From Bdellovibrionales bacterium (GTDB lineage: Bacteria; Bdellovibrionota; FAC87; UBA2466): DNA of 64,000 bases. The notes beneath the pieces were generated by a model that worked only from the letters and a program-made list of their open reading frames with translations, had not been told where the DNA came from and made no database searches. Position 1 is the first letter of the stretch. Every line of letters starts with the position of its first letter. The position numbers and the translations under genes were made by a program. Below are positions 8,362 through 16,198 of the stretch, in pieces. The stretch is from assembly GCA_005776395.1 (NCBI GenBank), contig SXPJ01000083.1, forward strand, positions 1-64,000, written 5' to 3'.

Positions 8362-8988
8362 ATGAGCAAACTCAACTCTGAAGAAACTCTCTATGACATC
8401 TTACGAATTAGCCCCCGAGCTACATTCTCTGAAATTACATCTGCCTACCATACTGCCAAAAACGCCTTTTCGAAAGACTCTCTAGCCACCTATTCCTTAA
8501 TGCCTGAAGAGGATTCTGCGGCCTTTTTAACTCAGCTAGAGACAGCTTACATGACCTTAACCAATCCTGATAAACGAAGAGCCTACGATAATCGTTTGGC
8601 CTCTGGCGGGACTATTCAAGAAGAGGCGTCTATGACCCATACACAACCCACTCTCCAGAGTTCATTGTCCACTGCTCCTCCCATAAATATTCCCACCCAA
8701 CCTCAAATAGAAACTAATTTTTCAGATTCGACTCTTATAATTGGTCTTAATTTAGTTCAAATTCGAGAGAGTAAGGGGCTTACTTTAAGTGATGTGTCTC
8801 GCATTACAAAGATTCCTATTCGTTATTTAAAAGCTCTCGAAGAATATGACTCTAAGGCTTTGCCCGCCAAGGTCTACATTCAAGGTTTTTTGAGAAATCT
8901 GGTACAACTCTATCGACTGGACCCAAAAAACACAGTATCTAGCTATATGGAACAACTGGAAAAACTCTCTGGATCCTCGCAAACTTGA
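8362..8988 (+). CDS. J-like domain plus RodZ-type helix-turn-helix protein
   Basis: A 208-residue protein with two parts. Residues about 8-78 fold like a DnaJ J-domain (YDILRISPRATFSEITSAYH and LTNPDKRRAYDNRL), but the HPD tripeptide that stimulates Hsp70 is absent; the loop reads FSKDS. After a Pro/Gln-rich linker, residues about 126-200 are an HTH_25 domain as in RodZ (LVQIRESKGLTLSDVSRITK and LPAKVYIQGFLRNLVQLY). It lacks a transmembrane segment, unlike RodZ. It sits directly behind the ParA-like ATPase, a likely partner. Its stop overlaps the next TTG start. Confidence 0.85.
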   Translation: MSKLNSEETLYDILRISPRATFSEITSAYHTAKNAFSKDSLATYSLMPEEDSAAFLTQLETAYMTLTNPDKRRAYDNRLASGGTIQEEASMTHTQPTLQSSLSTAPPINIPTQPQIETNFSDSTLIIGLNLVQIRESKGLTLSDVSRITKIPIRYLKALEEYDSKALPAKVYIQGFLRNLVQLYRLDPKNTVSSYMEQLEKLSGSSQT

Positions 8989-9941
8989 AATTAAATTACT
9001 CTTCTACAACTACTACCCGACTCGACTCATTTCTTTCAGAAAAAGCTGAAAAAAGCCGTTCATTCATCCAGGAACAAATTAAAAACGGGAAGGTCTCGGT
9101 TAATGAAACTCTCTGTCTTAAATCCAGCCATCGATTAAAGCCCCAGGATTCAGTTTCAATTGAATTAACCGAAGAGATTATTCCAAGTTATCTCACGCCA
9201 ACTCCGGGCTCTCTTGATATTTTATTTGAAGATGAATTTCTGTTAGCTATCAATAAGTCAGCTGGAGTGATCGTTCATCCCGGCGCAGGACAAAAAGAAA
9301 ACACCCTAGTTCATCATCTTCTCCATTATTTAAAGACTTCTGAGTTCAGCACACTTTCCCAAGAACGACCCGGCATTGTACATCGCTTAGATCAAGGGAC
9401 TACCGGTGTTTTACTTGTCGCTAAAACCGAAAAGACTCAAATTCTTCTTTCAGAAATGTTCAAGAATCGCTCGATAAAAAAAAGCTACCAAGCTATCACC
9501 TGGGGAAGAATGAACCTATCAGGCACTATGAATTCAGCCATAGGCCGAGATCGTAGAGATCGCAAAAAAATGAGCTCTCGAACTCAAAAAGCACGACCCG
9601 CAATCACCCAATGGAGGTCTTTAGATAGGTTTCGTCACTTCACTCATGTAGCCTTGTTCCCTCATACGGGACGAACCCATCAACTCCGAGTCCATCTATC
9701 CGAAAACCATTTTCCGATTGTAGGAGATCCCACCTATGGTCGAGGACGAACTAAAGGAAGTCTCATCCCTCAAGAACTCACCCATTGGATTTCACTTTTA
9801 GACCACACACTTCTTCATGCCTATTCCCTGGAATTTACTCATCCCAAAACTGAAAAACCCCTAACTATCTCAGCTCCCCTTCCAGTCGACTTTTCTATTT
9901 TTTTAAAACTCCTTAAGGATTATGACCCATGCCTCGATTGA
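8985..9941 (+). CDS. RluA/RluD-family 23S rRNA pseudouridine synthase
   Basis: A 318-residue enzyme with an N-terminal S4 RNA-binding domain (about 12-70) and a catalytic domain containing the signature HRLDQGTTG, whose Asp136 is the catalytic nucleophile. Later motifs GRTHQLRVHL and GDPTYG are typical of the RluD branch. The start is TTG, overlapping the previous stop (TTGA), which implies coupled translation. Its end overlaps pgeF by 13 bases. RluD modifies helix 69 of 23S rRNA in E. coli; which paralogue this is cannot be settled by eye. Confidence 0.93.
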   Translation: MKLNYSSTTTTRLDSFLSEKAEKSRSFIQEQIKNGKVSVNETLCLKSSHRLKPQDSVSIELTEEIIPSYLTPTPGSLDILFEDEFLLAINKSAGVIVHPGAGQKENTLVHHLLHYLKTSEFSTLSQERPGIVHRLDQGTTGVLLVAKTEKTQILLSEMFKNRSIKKSYQAITWGRMNLSGTMNSAIGRDRRDRKKMSSRTQKARPAITQWRSLDRFRHFTHVALFPHTGRTHQLRVHLSENHFPIVGDPTYGRGRTKGSLIPQELTHWISLLDHTLLHAYSLEFTHPKTEKPLTISAPLPVDFSIFLKLLKDYDPCLD

Positions 9942-10558
9942 AACATATTGAATATGCTTTTGTTACAGAACCCAAAGGATTAACTCGACCTCTTTACAAA
10001 CAGGTTCATGGAAATGCTTTAATGGAAGTTACCGAAAGAAATCTAAGTGAGCTTTATCAAAATGCTCCAGAGGCCGACGGGGCCTTTACCTCAGTTTCAA
10101 ACCTAAAACTATCGGTCTTTACTGCCGATTGCCTGCCTTTGCTTTTTTTTACTGAAGATCCAAAAGGCCCCATTGCATCGGTTCATTGCGGATGGAGAGG
10201 AGCTCTTCAATCCATCGTAAGTACATTTGAGGATCTGTGGATAGATTACCAAAACCAGATTCACGTGATCCTTGGCCCCTGTTTAGAGCCCTGTTGTTTC
10301 GAGGTAAAAGAGGACCTGATTACAAACTTTAAATCCAGAGATCACAATATTGAACCCTATCTGATCCACAGAGATGGACACCTGTTTTTTCATATGAGTT
10401 CATTTGTAATCAAAGAACAGCTCACATTTATATCTAAAGAGAAGATCCACACAGAAGAACTACGATGCACTTATTGTTCAGTTCCTACATTACCATCTTA
10501 TCGTAGAAACAAAGGCACCGATCCGAGAATTCGTGGGTGGATCTATAAAGTCGATTAA
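9929..10558 (+). CDS. pgeF: PgeF/YfiH-family protein (peptidoglycan editing factor, multicopper-oxidoreductase laccase domain)
   Basis: A 209-residue member of the YfiH family, which removes or prevents wrongly incorporated residues in peptidoglycan precursors and shows purine nucleoside phosphorylase activity in some homologues. Visible motifs are KQVHGNAL, TADCLPLLF, SVHCGWRGA (His and Cys of the active site), GPCLEPCCFEV and a final CTYC..PSYRRNKGTDPR. It is somewhat shorter than the usual 240-260 residues, mainly at the N-terminus. It overlaps the upstream pseudouridine synthase and, convergently by four bases, rimI; rluD-pgeF adjacency is common. Confidence 0.92.
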   Translation: MPRLKHIEYAFVTEPKGLTRPLYKQVHGNALMEVTERNLSELYQNAPEADGAFTSVSNLKLSVFTADCLPLLFFTEDPKGPIASVHCGWRGALQSIVSTFEDLWIDYQNQIHVILGPCLEPCCFEVKEDLITNFKSRDHNIEPYLIHRDGHLFFHMSSFVIKEQLTFISKEKIHTEELRCTYCSVPTLPSYRRNKGTDPRIRGWIYKVD

Positions 10559-11040
10559 TTCTTTTCACGTTTCATTAACACCGCATCTTTTTTACCTGCG
10601 TAGTATTTTCGTCGAAGTCCATATCTAGAAAACCCAGATTTCTCATAGAGTTTAATTGCAGCCCTATTTTCCAATTCCACTTCCAAAAAAGCTTTCTTTA
10701 CCTGAAGAATATCCCATAGAAACTTAATAAGTGACTCTCCAGCCCCACGCCTACGAAACTCTTTTGCTACAGCAATAGATACGATATCTAGCTCCTCCAA
10801 CACAAGAAGCCCTAAAAAATATCCAATAAGTCTATCTTGATAAAAAAGGCCCCAGCAGCTCCCAGATTCATGCGAAATAAAATACTGAAAATCTTTTTCA
10901 CTCCAGACCTTATCGAATGAATATTGGGCTATCTCGATAATGCTCTTGATATCTTGGGAATTTAAAACGCGCAGTGTAACTTCTATTAACTGTCCAGAAG
11001 CATCGTGACTTCGTATTTGTCTTTTAAAGATTTTATCCAT
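10555..11040 (-). CDS. rimI: GNAT acetyltransferase, RimI-like
   Basis: A 161-residue N-acetyltransferase. The acetyl-CoA loop reads VAKEFRRRGAGESLIKFL, preceded by LEELDIVSIAV, and the C-terminal part FLEVELENRAAIKLYEKSGF followed by SRYGLRRKYYAGKKDAVLM is diagnostic of the RimI branch, which acetylates the N-terminal alanine of ribosomal protein S18. The first 18 residues are an extension, and the gene overlaps the upstream exported-protein gene by 55 bases; no other in-frame ATG is available. The exact substrate is inferred. Confidence 0.82.
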   Translation of the reverse strand: MDKIFKRQIRSHDASGQLIEVTLRVLNSQDIKSIIEIAQYSFDKVWSEKDFQYFISHESGSCWGLFYQDRLIGYFLGLLVLEELDIVSIAVAKEFRRRGAGESLIKFLWDILQVKKAFLEVELENRAAIKLYEKSGFSRYGLRRKYYAGKKDAVLMKREKN

Positions 11041-11630
11041 TCCTCTAAATTTTTTTGAACCGCCTGTTTTTTTAACAGGACAACTATAGTTGGCTTCAGA
11101 TTCTCATAACTCCGACCCCGAAACTGAGCTTCATTACGCTTGAAATATTTCTGAACCTCATCCTCAGTAATAACCGGAGTCACCGTCTCAATCTTTAACT
11201 GAACAAATCTATCAGCACTGAGAGTCTTTGCTATTTTTTTTAAAATCTCTGCATCGGTCTGGCTATAATGCTTCTTAATAAGCTCTAGTCCTTTAGCCTT
11301 TCCCTTTTTATCCTTAAACCACCGATCAACCTCATTTTGAACATTAATTTCTTTCTGAATACTTTTCATTTCGGCGAAAACCATCTCTTCAAAGACAATT
11401 TTTTGTATCGTTTTTTTTAGTTCATCCCCTTCTTCTTCTAAAACCACAGGTTCTAAACCAGTTTTTAATCGCTGAAGAGCTTTAAAGATAAACGCATCTT
11501 GAACTGTAACTACTTTTTTATTGATAATCGCCGCAGTCCCATTCATAAGCTTCCCAGGATCCTGGGCTAAGCTCGTTACAGACCCTAAAATAACAAGACA
11601 GTTAAGGAACCAGTTTCTAAAGAGTCTCAT
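10986..11630 (-). CDS. Exported SurA-N-like protein, probable periplasmic chaperone
   Basis: A 214-residue protein with a signal peptide (residues 1-22, ending SLAQ). The mature part resembles the N-terminal chaperone module of SurA-type proteins: GTAAIINKKVVTVQDAFIF near the start, a long helical middle, and ITEDEVQKYFKRNEAQFRG, which is typical of the segment just before a PPIase domain. No parvulin domain follows, so it would be chaperone-only. It starts one base into the stop of the upstream ridA (TAATG) and overlaps rimI downstream. Confidence 0.7.
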   Translation of the reverse strand: MRLFRNWFLNCLVILGSVTSLAQDPGKLMNGTAAIINKKVVTVQDAFIFKALQRLKTGLEPVVLEEEGDELKKTIQKIVFEEMVFAEMKSIQKEINVQNEVDRWFKDKKGKAKGLELIKKHYSQTDAEILKKIAKTLSADRFVQLKIETVTPVITEDEVQKYFKRNEAQFRGRSYENLKPTIVVLLKKQAVQKNLEEWIKSLKDKYEVTMLLDS

Positions 11631-12013
11631 TAAGCAATAACCGCTATAGCTTCAATTTCAACCTGAACACCCTTCGGAAGTTTTCCCACTTCAACGGTCG
11701 CTCTAGCGGGATATGGAGTTCTCATGTACTTGGCGTAAACTTCATTAAACCTAGGAAACTCACTCATCTGAGTTAAAAATACAGTTGTCTTTACAACATG
11801 CTCAAGACCTAAGTTCTGAGAGGCTAAAATAGAGGTTAGGTTTTTCATTACCTGTTCAGTCTGTTCCTCAATGGTGCCCCCTACGACTGTTCCAGTTTTG
11901 GGATCTAACGGAATCTGTCCTGAGATAAAAATAAATCCACCGGCTTTAATAGCTTGAGAATAGGGCCCAATAGCTTGAGGAGCCTCCAAAGTTGAAATGA
12001 CCTCTTTTTTCAT
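11630..12013 (-). CDS. ridA: RidA-family enamine/imine deaminase
   Basis: A 127-residue RidA (YjgF/YER057c/UK114) protein that hydrolyses reactive enamines and imines produced by PLP enzymes. Motifs: APQAIGPYSQAIKAGGFIF, SGQIPLDPKTG, the Arg of ARATVEVGKLPKGVQVEIE that binds the substrate carboxylate, and EAIAV at the end. Length and motifs are canonical. It overlaps the upstream small-protein gene by four bases and the downstream gene by one, so it sits in the middle of a tight operon. Confidence 0.95.
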   Translation of the reverse strand: MKKEVISTLEAPQAIGPYSQAIKAGGFIFISGQIPLDPKTGTVVGGTIEEQTEQVMKNLTSILASQNLGLEHVVKTTVFLTQMSEFPRFNEVYAKYMRTPYPARATVEVGKLPKGVQVEIEAIAVIA

Positions 12014-12363
12014 TCTGACTCCTTACGTTCAAAGGATATTTGAACATTTACTTTGTGTTTTTCCATGAACTTTGTGATCTCTTGAGAAAGATCGATCTTC
12101 CCTAAAACCCGTCCAAACTCTTTTGCGAGAAGAGCATAAAAATCATCTTTTTTCTTTCCGATACTTTCAAGAACCAAACTCACCAATTCTTTGGGAAGCT
12201 TCTTGTCTTTTAGATAGGAACGCACAGAATCCTCAGTCATAAAAATAGTGGCCAATCCGGTTAAGGTGAGCTCCTTCATCATCTCACTCCACCACGGTTT
12301 CTCTGAGCCCTTATCGGTCTCTTTTTCATCTTCTGAGGTGCCTTTTAATTCTTCCTGAGCCAT
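12010..12363 (-). CDS. Small acidic-tailed protein of unknown function
   Basis: A 117-residue soluble protein. The first 22 residues are Glu, Asp and Lys rich and probably disordered. The rest is predicted helical (MMKELTLTGLATIFMTEDSV and LPKELVSLVLESIGKKKDDF) and ends with KHKVNVQISFERKE. There is no signal peptide or membrane segment. The layout loosely recalls phasin-like helical proteins, but I do not recognise a family. It is translationally coupled to ridA and lies 14 bases below the SRPBCC gene. Confidence 0.7.
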   Translation of the reverse strand: MAQEELKGTSEDEKETDKGSEKPWWSEMMKELTLTGLATIFMTEDSVRSYLKDKKLPKELVSLVLESIGKKKDDFYALLAKEFGRVLGKIDLSQEITKFMEKHKVNVQISFERKESE

Positions 12364-12377
12364 TGAGTCCCCCTTCT

Positions 12378-12815
12378 CTAATCTTTAACGAGCTCTTTAG
12401 CTCTGGTTTCAAAACTATCAAACATTTTTGGCAGATTAACTTCAGTCAATTTTTTTGAAATCCAAGATGGAATTAAAAAAACAACCGCCACATCTAATTC
12501 ATAATGGACCTCAGTCTCTTGAGGTCCCTTGGATTGCAAAACCCATCGTCCTTCATTTTTCTTAAAAAAATCGCTCTCAAGGAGCTTCCATTGGATCTCT
12601 TGGTTTCCATTTATTTTAAATTCAAGAGTGTAGACAAATTTTTTCACTACTTCGATTTCAAATTGAACCAGAACGGTTTTAGGATCCGGTTTTTTGACTA
12701 CTTTAGCCCCGACCACCTCGCCTAAAAAATCGGGGTACTTTTCAAATTCAGTAATAGCCTGAAAGAGTGCCTCAAGGGGCACCGACATCAGTTTATCTCG
12801 AAAGACTGCAGCCAT
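12378..12815 (-). CDS. SRPBCC (START/COQ10-like) ligand-binding protein
   Basis: A 145-residue single-domain protein of the SRPBCC fold, close in pattern to the COQ10/RatA/polyketide cyclase group: an N-terminal strand and helix VPLEALFQAITEFEKYPDFL, the following VVGAKVV strand, W-K-L-L-E and the long C-terminal helix LPKMFDSFETRAKELVKD. Such proteins bind a hydrophobic ligand in a helix-grip cavity. The ligand cannot be told. It sits six bases below glpX and heads toward ridA. Confidence 0.8.
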   Translation of the reverse strand: MAAVFRDKLMSVPLEALFQAITEFEKYPDFLGEVVGAKVVKKPDPKTVLVQFEIEVVKKFVYTLEFKINGNQEIQWKLLESDFFKKNEGRWVLQSKGPQETEVHYELDVAVVFLIPSWISKKLTEVNLPKMFDSFETRAKELVKD

Positions 12816-12821
12816 AATTTT

Positions 12822-13781
12822 TTACCAACCGTACCGAGGTTTATGATCAAAATAATGCATTGTCTTAATTTCACGGATAGTCATTGTTTCCGATCTCATT
12901 ACAATTGAATGGGTATGAGCTCCGCCACCGAAGTATCTAACCCCACTAAGATAACTCCCATTGGTAATCCCGGTCGCAATAAACATCACATTACCACGGG
13001 CCAACTCTTCTATTCCGTAAACTCTATTCTCATCTTTGATACCCATCGCTTTAGCGCGTACTCTTTCCTGATCGTTTCTAAACTTTAATATGCCCTGCAT
13101 ATCTCCACCAAGGCACTTAAGAGCGGCAGCAGCAATCACACCTTCAGGAGCCCCCCCAATCCCCATCAGAGCATCAATACCCGTTTCCTCTTGAGCTGCT
13201 GCAATGGCAGCAGAAACATCGCCATCACCAATTAATCGAATTCTACAGCCTGCAGCTCGTACCTCAGCAATAAGGTCAGCGTGTCGGGGTCTATCTAGAA
13301 TAATCACCATGAGATCTCCGATGCTTTTATTAGTGGCCTTTGCGATCTCTTTTAAATTCCAGCTAGGACTCTTAGTAATATCAATAGCCCCCTTAGCCTG
13401 AGCCCCTACCGCAATTTTATCCATATAGGTATCGGGAGCATGAAGAAAATTACCCTCTTCAGCCGCAGCAATAACTGAGAGAGCTTCGCTTCTTCCTAAT
13501 GCGGTAATGGTAGTTCCTTCTAGCGGATCGCAGGCGATATCGATGTTGGGCCCTTCTCCACCACCTACCTGCTCTCCAATGTAAAGCATAGGGGCTTCAT
13601 CTCGTTCCCCTTCCCCAATCTTAATAGTTCCACAAAACCTGATAGAATCAAAAGCCTTCCTCATGGACTCCACAGCAGCATGATCGGCTGCTTTTTCATC
13701 GCCTCGACCAATCCAACGGCCTACGCTTAGAGCGGCGGCTTCAGTCACTCTGACAAATTCCAAGGCTAAATTTCTATCCAT
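12822..13781 (-). CDS. glpX: Fructose-1,6-bisphosphatase class II
   Basis: A 319-residue GlpX-type phosphatase that dephosphorylates fructose-1,6-bisphosphate in gluconeogenesis. Family motifs seen: WIGRGDEKAADHAAVESMR, IKIGEGERDEAPMLYIGE, the metal-binding DPLEGTT, GDGDVSAAIA, GIGGAPEGVIAAAALKCLGG and a final VMRSETMTIREIKTMH. The length is canonical. It is the first gene of a minus-strand run through rimI. The 259-base divergent gap to dciA holds the promoter side. Confidence 0.96.
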   Translation of the reverse strand: MDRNLALEFVRVTEAAALSVGRWIGRGDEKAADHAAVESMRKAFDSIRFCGTIKIGEGERDEAPMLYIGEQVGGGEGPNIDIACDPLEGTTITALGRSEALSVIAAAEEGNFLHAPDTYMDKIAVGAQAKGAIDITKSPSWNLKEIAKATNKSIGDLMVIILDRPRHADLIAEVRAAGCRIRLIGDGDVSAAIAAAQEETGIDALMGIGGAPEGVIAAAALKCLGGDMQGILKFRNDQERVRAKAMGIKDENRVYGIEELARGNVMFIATGITNGSYLSGVRYFGGGAHTHSIVMRSETMTIREIKTMHYFDHKPRYGW

Positions 13782-13900
13782 AAGTACTCCTTTTGAGATG
13801 GGAGAAAGGTAGCACAGAAACCTCTAAAGTGAAATGGCGCCTATTATAGCGCTAACCAGTTAACCCAGTACCAGATCGGTAAGTTGATTTTGGGTAGCAA

Positions 13901-13945
13901 AGGGTTAACGGATGAGTTCTAGGGTTCAACGGACAGCTGATTTCT
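13901..13945. repeat. Imperfect direct repeat in the glpX/dciA divergent gap
   Basis: The motif AGGGTTAACGGATGAGTTCT at 13901 is followed immediately by AGGGTTCAACGGA at 13921, which continues to TTTCT at about 13945. A further related CAGTTAACC lies at about 13857. Repeated GTTAAC-containing elements between two divergent genes could be binding sites for a regulator. This is pattern only; no regulator is assigned. Confidence 0.35.
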
Positions 13946-14040
13946 AGAAGAGAGAAGAGAAAAGCATTCTATTCCTTCAGATAAAACGTTTTCTCGCGGA
14001 GTGGTATGACATTAAAAGAAGAGTAGCCTAGTTTGCGGCC

Positions 14041-14424
14041 ATGGCATCAGAAGTCGAAAAGGACCTTAAAAAACTTTACGCAGACCGTTTAAAGGATAGA
14101 CGGCAAAGTAAAACAAGAAGAAGGCTCCGTGCCGAAGCAAGCCCTCAAGCTCTAACTCAGCTTCTTCCTATCTATTTTGATAAAAGCCCTCAGACACTCT
14201 CAAAGATCGAAGAAACGCGTGCTTTAATATCCTGGGAAAAATATGTGGGGGAGTCCGCAGCCTCTCAATCTCAGGCTGTAAGATTAAGAGCTGGCACCTT
14301 GACCGTTAAGGTCCTAAGCCCTATCTGGATGCAGCAACTCTCTTTATTTAAAGATAGAATATTAAAACATTATCGGAGAGATTTCCCCAACTTAAAGATC
14401 AGGAATATTTTTTTTACTAGTTAG
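14041..14424 (+). CDS. DUF721 protein, DciA-like
   Basis: A 127-residue protein of the DUF721 family, whose best-known member DciA loads the replicative helicase DnaB in bacteria lacking DnaC. After a basic N-terminus (KDRRQSKTRRRLR), the domain reads ALISWEKYVGESAASQSQAV, LRAGTLTVKVLSPIWMQQLS and LKIRNIFF, matching the conserved W..vvG..a..t.p..l..g.L.v...s..W.qeL pattern. A dnaB gene is present at 61198. It overlaps dut convergently by eight bases. Confidence 0.8.
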   Translation: MASEVEKDLKKLYADRLKDRRQSKTRRRLRAEASPQALTQLLPIYFDKSPQTLSKIEETRALISWEKYVGESAASQSQAVRLRAGTLTVKVLSPIWMQQLSLFKDRILKHYRRDFPNLKIRNIFFTS

Positions 14425-14866
14425 TTGCAGTGACGCCCGTACTTCCAAACCCACCCGCCCCACGCTCAGTTGCATTGAGACTTTCAACTTCCTGCCATTG
14501 AATCTGGTCAACTTTCTGTAGCACTAACTGGGCAATTCGATCCTGAGAAGCAATTTCAACGTTTTCATTTCCCAAATTGATCACAAGAACTTTAACTTCA
14601 CCTCGATAATCACTGTCGATGGTTCCGGGAGCATTAACGACTGTAAGTCCCTTTTTAAAAGCCAATCCGCTTCTGGGTCTAACTTGAATTTCGTAGCCTT
14701 CAGGAATCTCAACACTCAAACCTGTAGGAACCGCAAATCTCTCTCCAGGCTTAATAACTAGAGAGGCCTCCAAACAGGCGTGAGCATCACAACCCGCAGC
14801 CCCCATCGACATATAAGAAGGAATTAATGCCTGTTTATTTAGTTTAATAACCTTAACTTTAATCAT
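14417..14866 (-). CDS. dut: Deoxyuridine 5'-triphosphate nucleotidohydrolase
   Basis: A 149-residue trimeric-type dUTPase that converts dUTP to dUMP and keeps uracil out of DNA. All five motifs are visible: AAGCDAHA, the motif 2 RPRSGLAFK, the uridine-binding GTIDSDYRGEVKV, RIAQLVL and the P-loop-like C-terminal RGAGGFGSTG. It overlaps the upstream peptidase gene by four bases (ATGA) and is the last gene of the long minus-strand run that begins at rimP. Confidence 0.97.
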   Translation of the reverse strand: MIKVKVIKLNKQALIPSYMSMGAAGCDAHACLEASLVIKPGERFAVPTGLSVEIPEGYEIQVRPRSGLAFKKGLTVVNAPGTIDSDYRGEVKVLVINLGNENVEIASQDRIAQLVLQKVDQIQWQEVESLNATERGAGGFGSTGVTATN

Positions 14867-16143
14867 GAAAATATCGAGACCTCTTTTTGTTTAGGTTTAA
14901 CACGAGATAATGTCACCGTGCTTTCTTTAGACGGATTAAAAATTCTTTTCGCAACAGCTTGAACCTGTTCCACTGTTACATTTTTAATTTCATGCACAAT
15001 CTCTTCGGGCGTAAAATGTCTTCCAAAAAACACTTCATTTCTTCCCAAACTCTCTTGGCGAGATTCCATATGTTCTGAACCCAACACAATAGAACCTTTG
15101 ATTTGATTTTTTATCGAATTCAACGCCTCTAGCGAAATGGGAACGCTCGAGACTTCACAAATCTCTTTACCTAATATTTTTAAACATTGCCCTAGAGATT
15201 TCGGTTTTAAAGTAAGATAAATCGCACAGAGCCCTGTCTGGGCAAAAGAGATAAAATCACAGTCTACATTGTAGGCCAATCCTGCCTTTTCTCTTATTTC
15301 TTGGAATAATCGACTACTCATTCCCCCGCCCAAATAGACATTAAGAACTAAAGCAGCATATCTGTCAGGATCATGCATCGACAATCCATCAAATCCTACA
15401 ATCAAATGCAATTGATCGGTCTCCATAATCGTTTTTTTGTGAATCGCATGATAGAGAACTTTCTGATTTAGCTTTGGAATCACACTCCTTGTTTCGCGAT
15501 ACGCAAATAACTCTTCACACTTTTCAATAATCTGTTGAGGGTGAATATAGCCCGCCACACTAATAACCATATTACTAGGGTGATAATATTTCTTAAACAC
15601 CTTAAGGGCGGTAGCTCTATTAAAGCTCGTAATGGTAGACTTACTTCCAATGACGGGTTGACCTAGCGGCTGGTTTTTCCACACATTCCTAAAAAAAACA
15701 TCGTAAATCTGATCATCGGGAGACTCTTCGATCATTGAAAGCTCCTGAAGCAGAACTCTCTTTTCACTTTCGATTTCTTGTTTTGGAAATGTGGGTTTAA
15801 GAGTGAGATCACTTAAGACATCTAGGGCAATATCGATATGTTCACTGAGAACGGTAGCGTGATAACAGGTGACTTCCCGATCAGTGAAAGCATTTAAATC
15901 CCCCCCTAGGGACTCTAGAATGGTGGCAATTTCAAGGTTTGAGCGCTTCTCAGTCCCCTTGAACACCATATGTTCCAGAAAGTGGCTGACCCCATTAAAT
16001 GATTGGGTTTCGGCTCCACTGCCTACTTTAACCCAAACGCCCACTGAAACAGAACGAACAGATTCATTTCGCTCCATTACAAGCGTTGCGCCGTTTTTTA
16101 AACGAACTTTACTATATTGAGCTGGACGATGCTGAGCTGGCAC
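14863..16143 (-). CDS. M16-family zinc peptidase (processing-peptidase-like)
   Basis: A 426-residue insulinase-type peptidase. The inverted zinc motif HFLEH is at residues 54-58 (H54, E57, H58), followed by MVFKGTEKRS, and a second conserved block DREVTCYHATVL contributes the third ligand region. The C-terminal M16C domain has GLSMHDPDRYAALVLNVYLG and SSRLFQEIREKAGLAY. The start is GTG at 16143 with GGGGGA upstream. Placement between pnp and dut is common in many bacteria. Natural substrates are unknown. There is no signal peptide, so it is probably cytoplasmic. Confidence 0.92.
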   Translation of the reverse strand: MPAQHRPAQYSKVRLKNGATLVMERNESVRSVSVGVWVKVGSGAETQSFNGVSHFLEHMVFKGTEKRSNLEIATILESLGGDLNAFTDREVTCYHATVLSEHIDIALDVLSDLTLKPTFPKQEIESEKRVLLQELSMIEESPDDQIYDVFFRNVWKNQPLGQPVIGSKSTITSFNRATALKVFKKYYHPSNMVISVAGYIHPQQIIEKCEELFAYRETRSVIPKLNQKVLYHAIHKKTIMETDQLHLIVGFDGLSMHDPDRYAALVLNVYLGGGMSSRLFQEIREKAGLAYNVDCDFISFAQTGLCAIYLTLKPKSLGQCLKILGKEICEVSSVPISLEALNSIKNQIKGSIVLGSEHMESRQESLGRNEVFFGRHFTPEEIVHEIKNVTVEQVQAVAKRIFNPSKESTVTLSRVKPKQKEVSIFS

Positions 16144-16198
16144 TACCAGTCCCCCTGTCTTAAAGAAGGGGTTCCCCTACTACTACAGGGCTAACCGA

